From contig VWYX01001262.1 in the NCBI GenBank assembly GCA_013396525.1, forward strand, positions 62,001-126,000: a stretch of 64,000 nt of DNA, read 5' to 3'. The position numbers and the translations under genes are program-made. Shown in pieces: positions 63,590 to 64,000 of the stretch (the stretch's first letter is position 1; every line of letters starts with the position of its first letter). Under the pieces are notes generated by a model, which saw only the letters and a program-made list of their open reading frames with translations, did not search any database and was not told where the DNA came from. The DNA comes from Chaetorhynchus papuensis. Lineage: Eukaryota > Chordata > Aves > Passeriformes > Rhipiduridae.

Positions 63590-64000
63590 GTGAGTATACA
63601 ACACACTTCTCCTTCATGCCCACAGAGACCTCCGCTTTGCTTTTATGCTTGCTTTCTGCCTGTAGTCTCTGCTGCTGGGTGTGCTGGGACTTTGGGAGCC
63701 CCTTTGCTGCAGGGCCTTGTAGAGTTTTACCGTTTAATCTTCAGAGCTCCACGTGTGTCCCATGGGTGACAGAGCCTGGCTGAGCTGTGCTTTGATTTTC
63801 CAAGGGTTTGCTGCCTTGTCGTCGATCCTGACCCGAGAAGCAGAGGCTTCTAGCAGTGTCTGGAGTTGGAAAAGCTCTTTGCATTCAGCCTGTTGCTTGA
63901 AGCTGTCAGTGTTTCCTCACTGGACCCCATACAGCACACAGAGCTCAGAGTGTGAATGTGCTCTTCTAAGCACGATTCTGGTGTTGTCTTCTGCCTCTTG

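Larger units (their letters stand above)
40131..64000 (+). other. ANK1: ANK1 first intron (open at the right edge)
   Basis: The 23.9 kb after the ANK1 first exon contain no exon that I can match to ankyrin repeats or to the erythroid N-terminus. The DNA is richer in G+C than the KAT6A part. Open frames reach 170 codons (56995-57507), but none has recognisable similarity. Contents that can be named are a G/GT-rich stretch (about 51886-51920), a 12-base tandem repeat (61236-61271), a 66-base tandem duplication (60482-60613) and a candidate further first exon (63551-63589). Confidence 0.75.

Overview
The window is vertebrate nuclear DNA, almost certainly from a bird. The evidence is multi-exon genes with GT-AG introns, several CR1 LINE fragments carrying the avian 3' octamer tail (TCATAGAA repeats on the antisense strand), and an old LTR of a type common in bird genomes. 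The species cannot be fixed from the sequence alone.

Region 1 (1 to about 32.3 kb) is most of KAT6A (MOZ/MYST3), transcribed on the + strand. I could place 16 coding exons with consistent splice phases. Together they total 6036 coding bases, giving 2011 residues plus a stop, against about 2004 in the human protein. The order is: two winged-helix domains, a double PHD finger, the MYST acetyltransferase with its C2HC zinc finger, a basic/acidic region, and the Ser-, Pro/Gln- and Met-rich C-terminus. A probable non-coding 5' exon lies at 814-856. The promoter and true first exon are upstream of the window. The 3' UTR is about 2.5 kb and ends near a polyadenylation signal at 32283.

Region 2 (about 32.3 to 39.8 kb) is the spacer between KAT6A and the next gene. 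It holds two adjacent CR1 fragments and one exon-like open frame (34508-34788) behind a good splice acceptor.

Region 3 (about 39.8 to 64 kb) starts with an alternative first coding exon of ANK1 (ankyrin-1) at 40005-40130. It encodes 42 basic residues, with an in-frame stop just upstream and a TATA box about 215 bp upstream. KAT6A followed head-to-tail by ANK1 is the same order as on human chromosome 8. The remaining 24 kb appears to be the first ANK1 intron. I recognise no ankyrin-repeat exon in it. One candidate further first exon with GATA motifs lies near the right edge (63551-63589).

The most distinctive lineage feature I see is a run of five 14-residue units in KAT6A exon 15, which the human protein as I recall it has only in degenerate form. 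I found no CRISPR array, operon, prokaryotic system, tRNA or rRNA.
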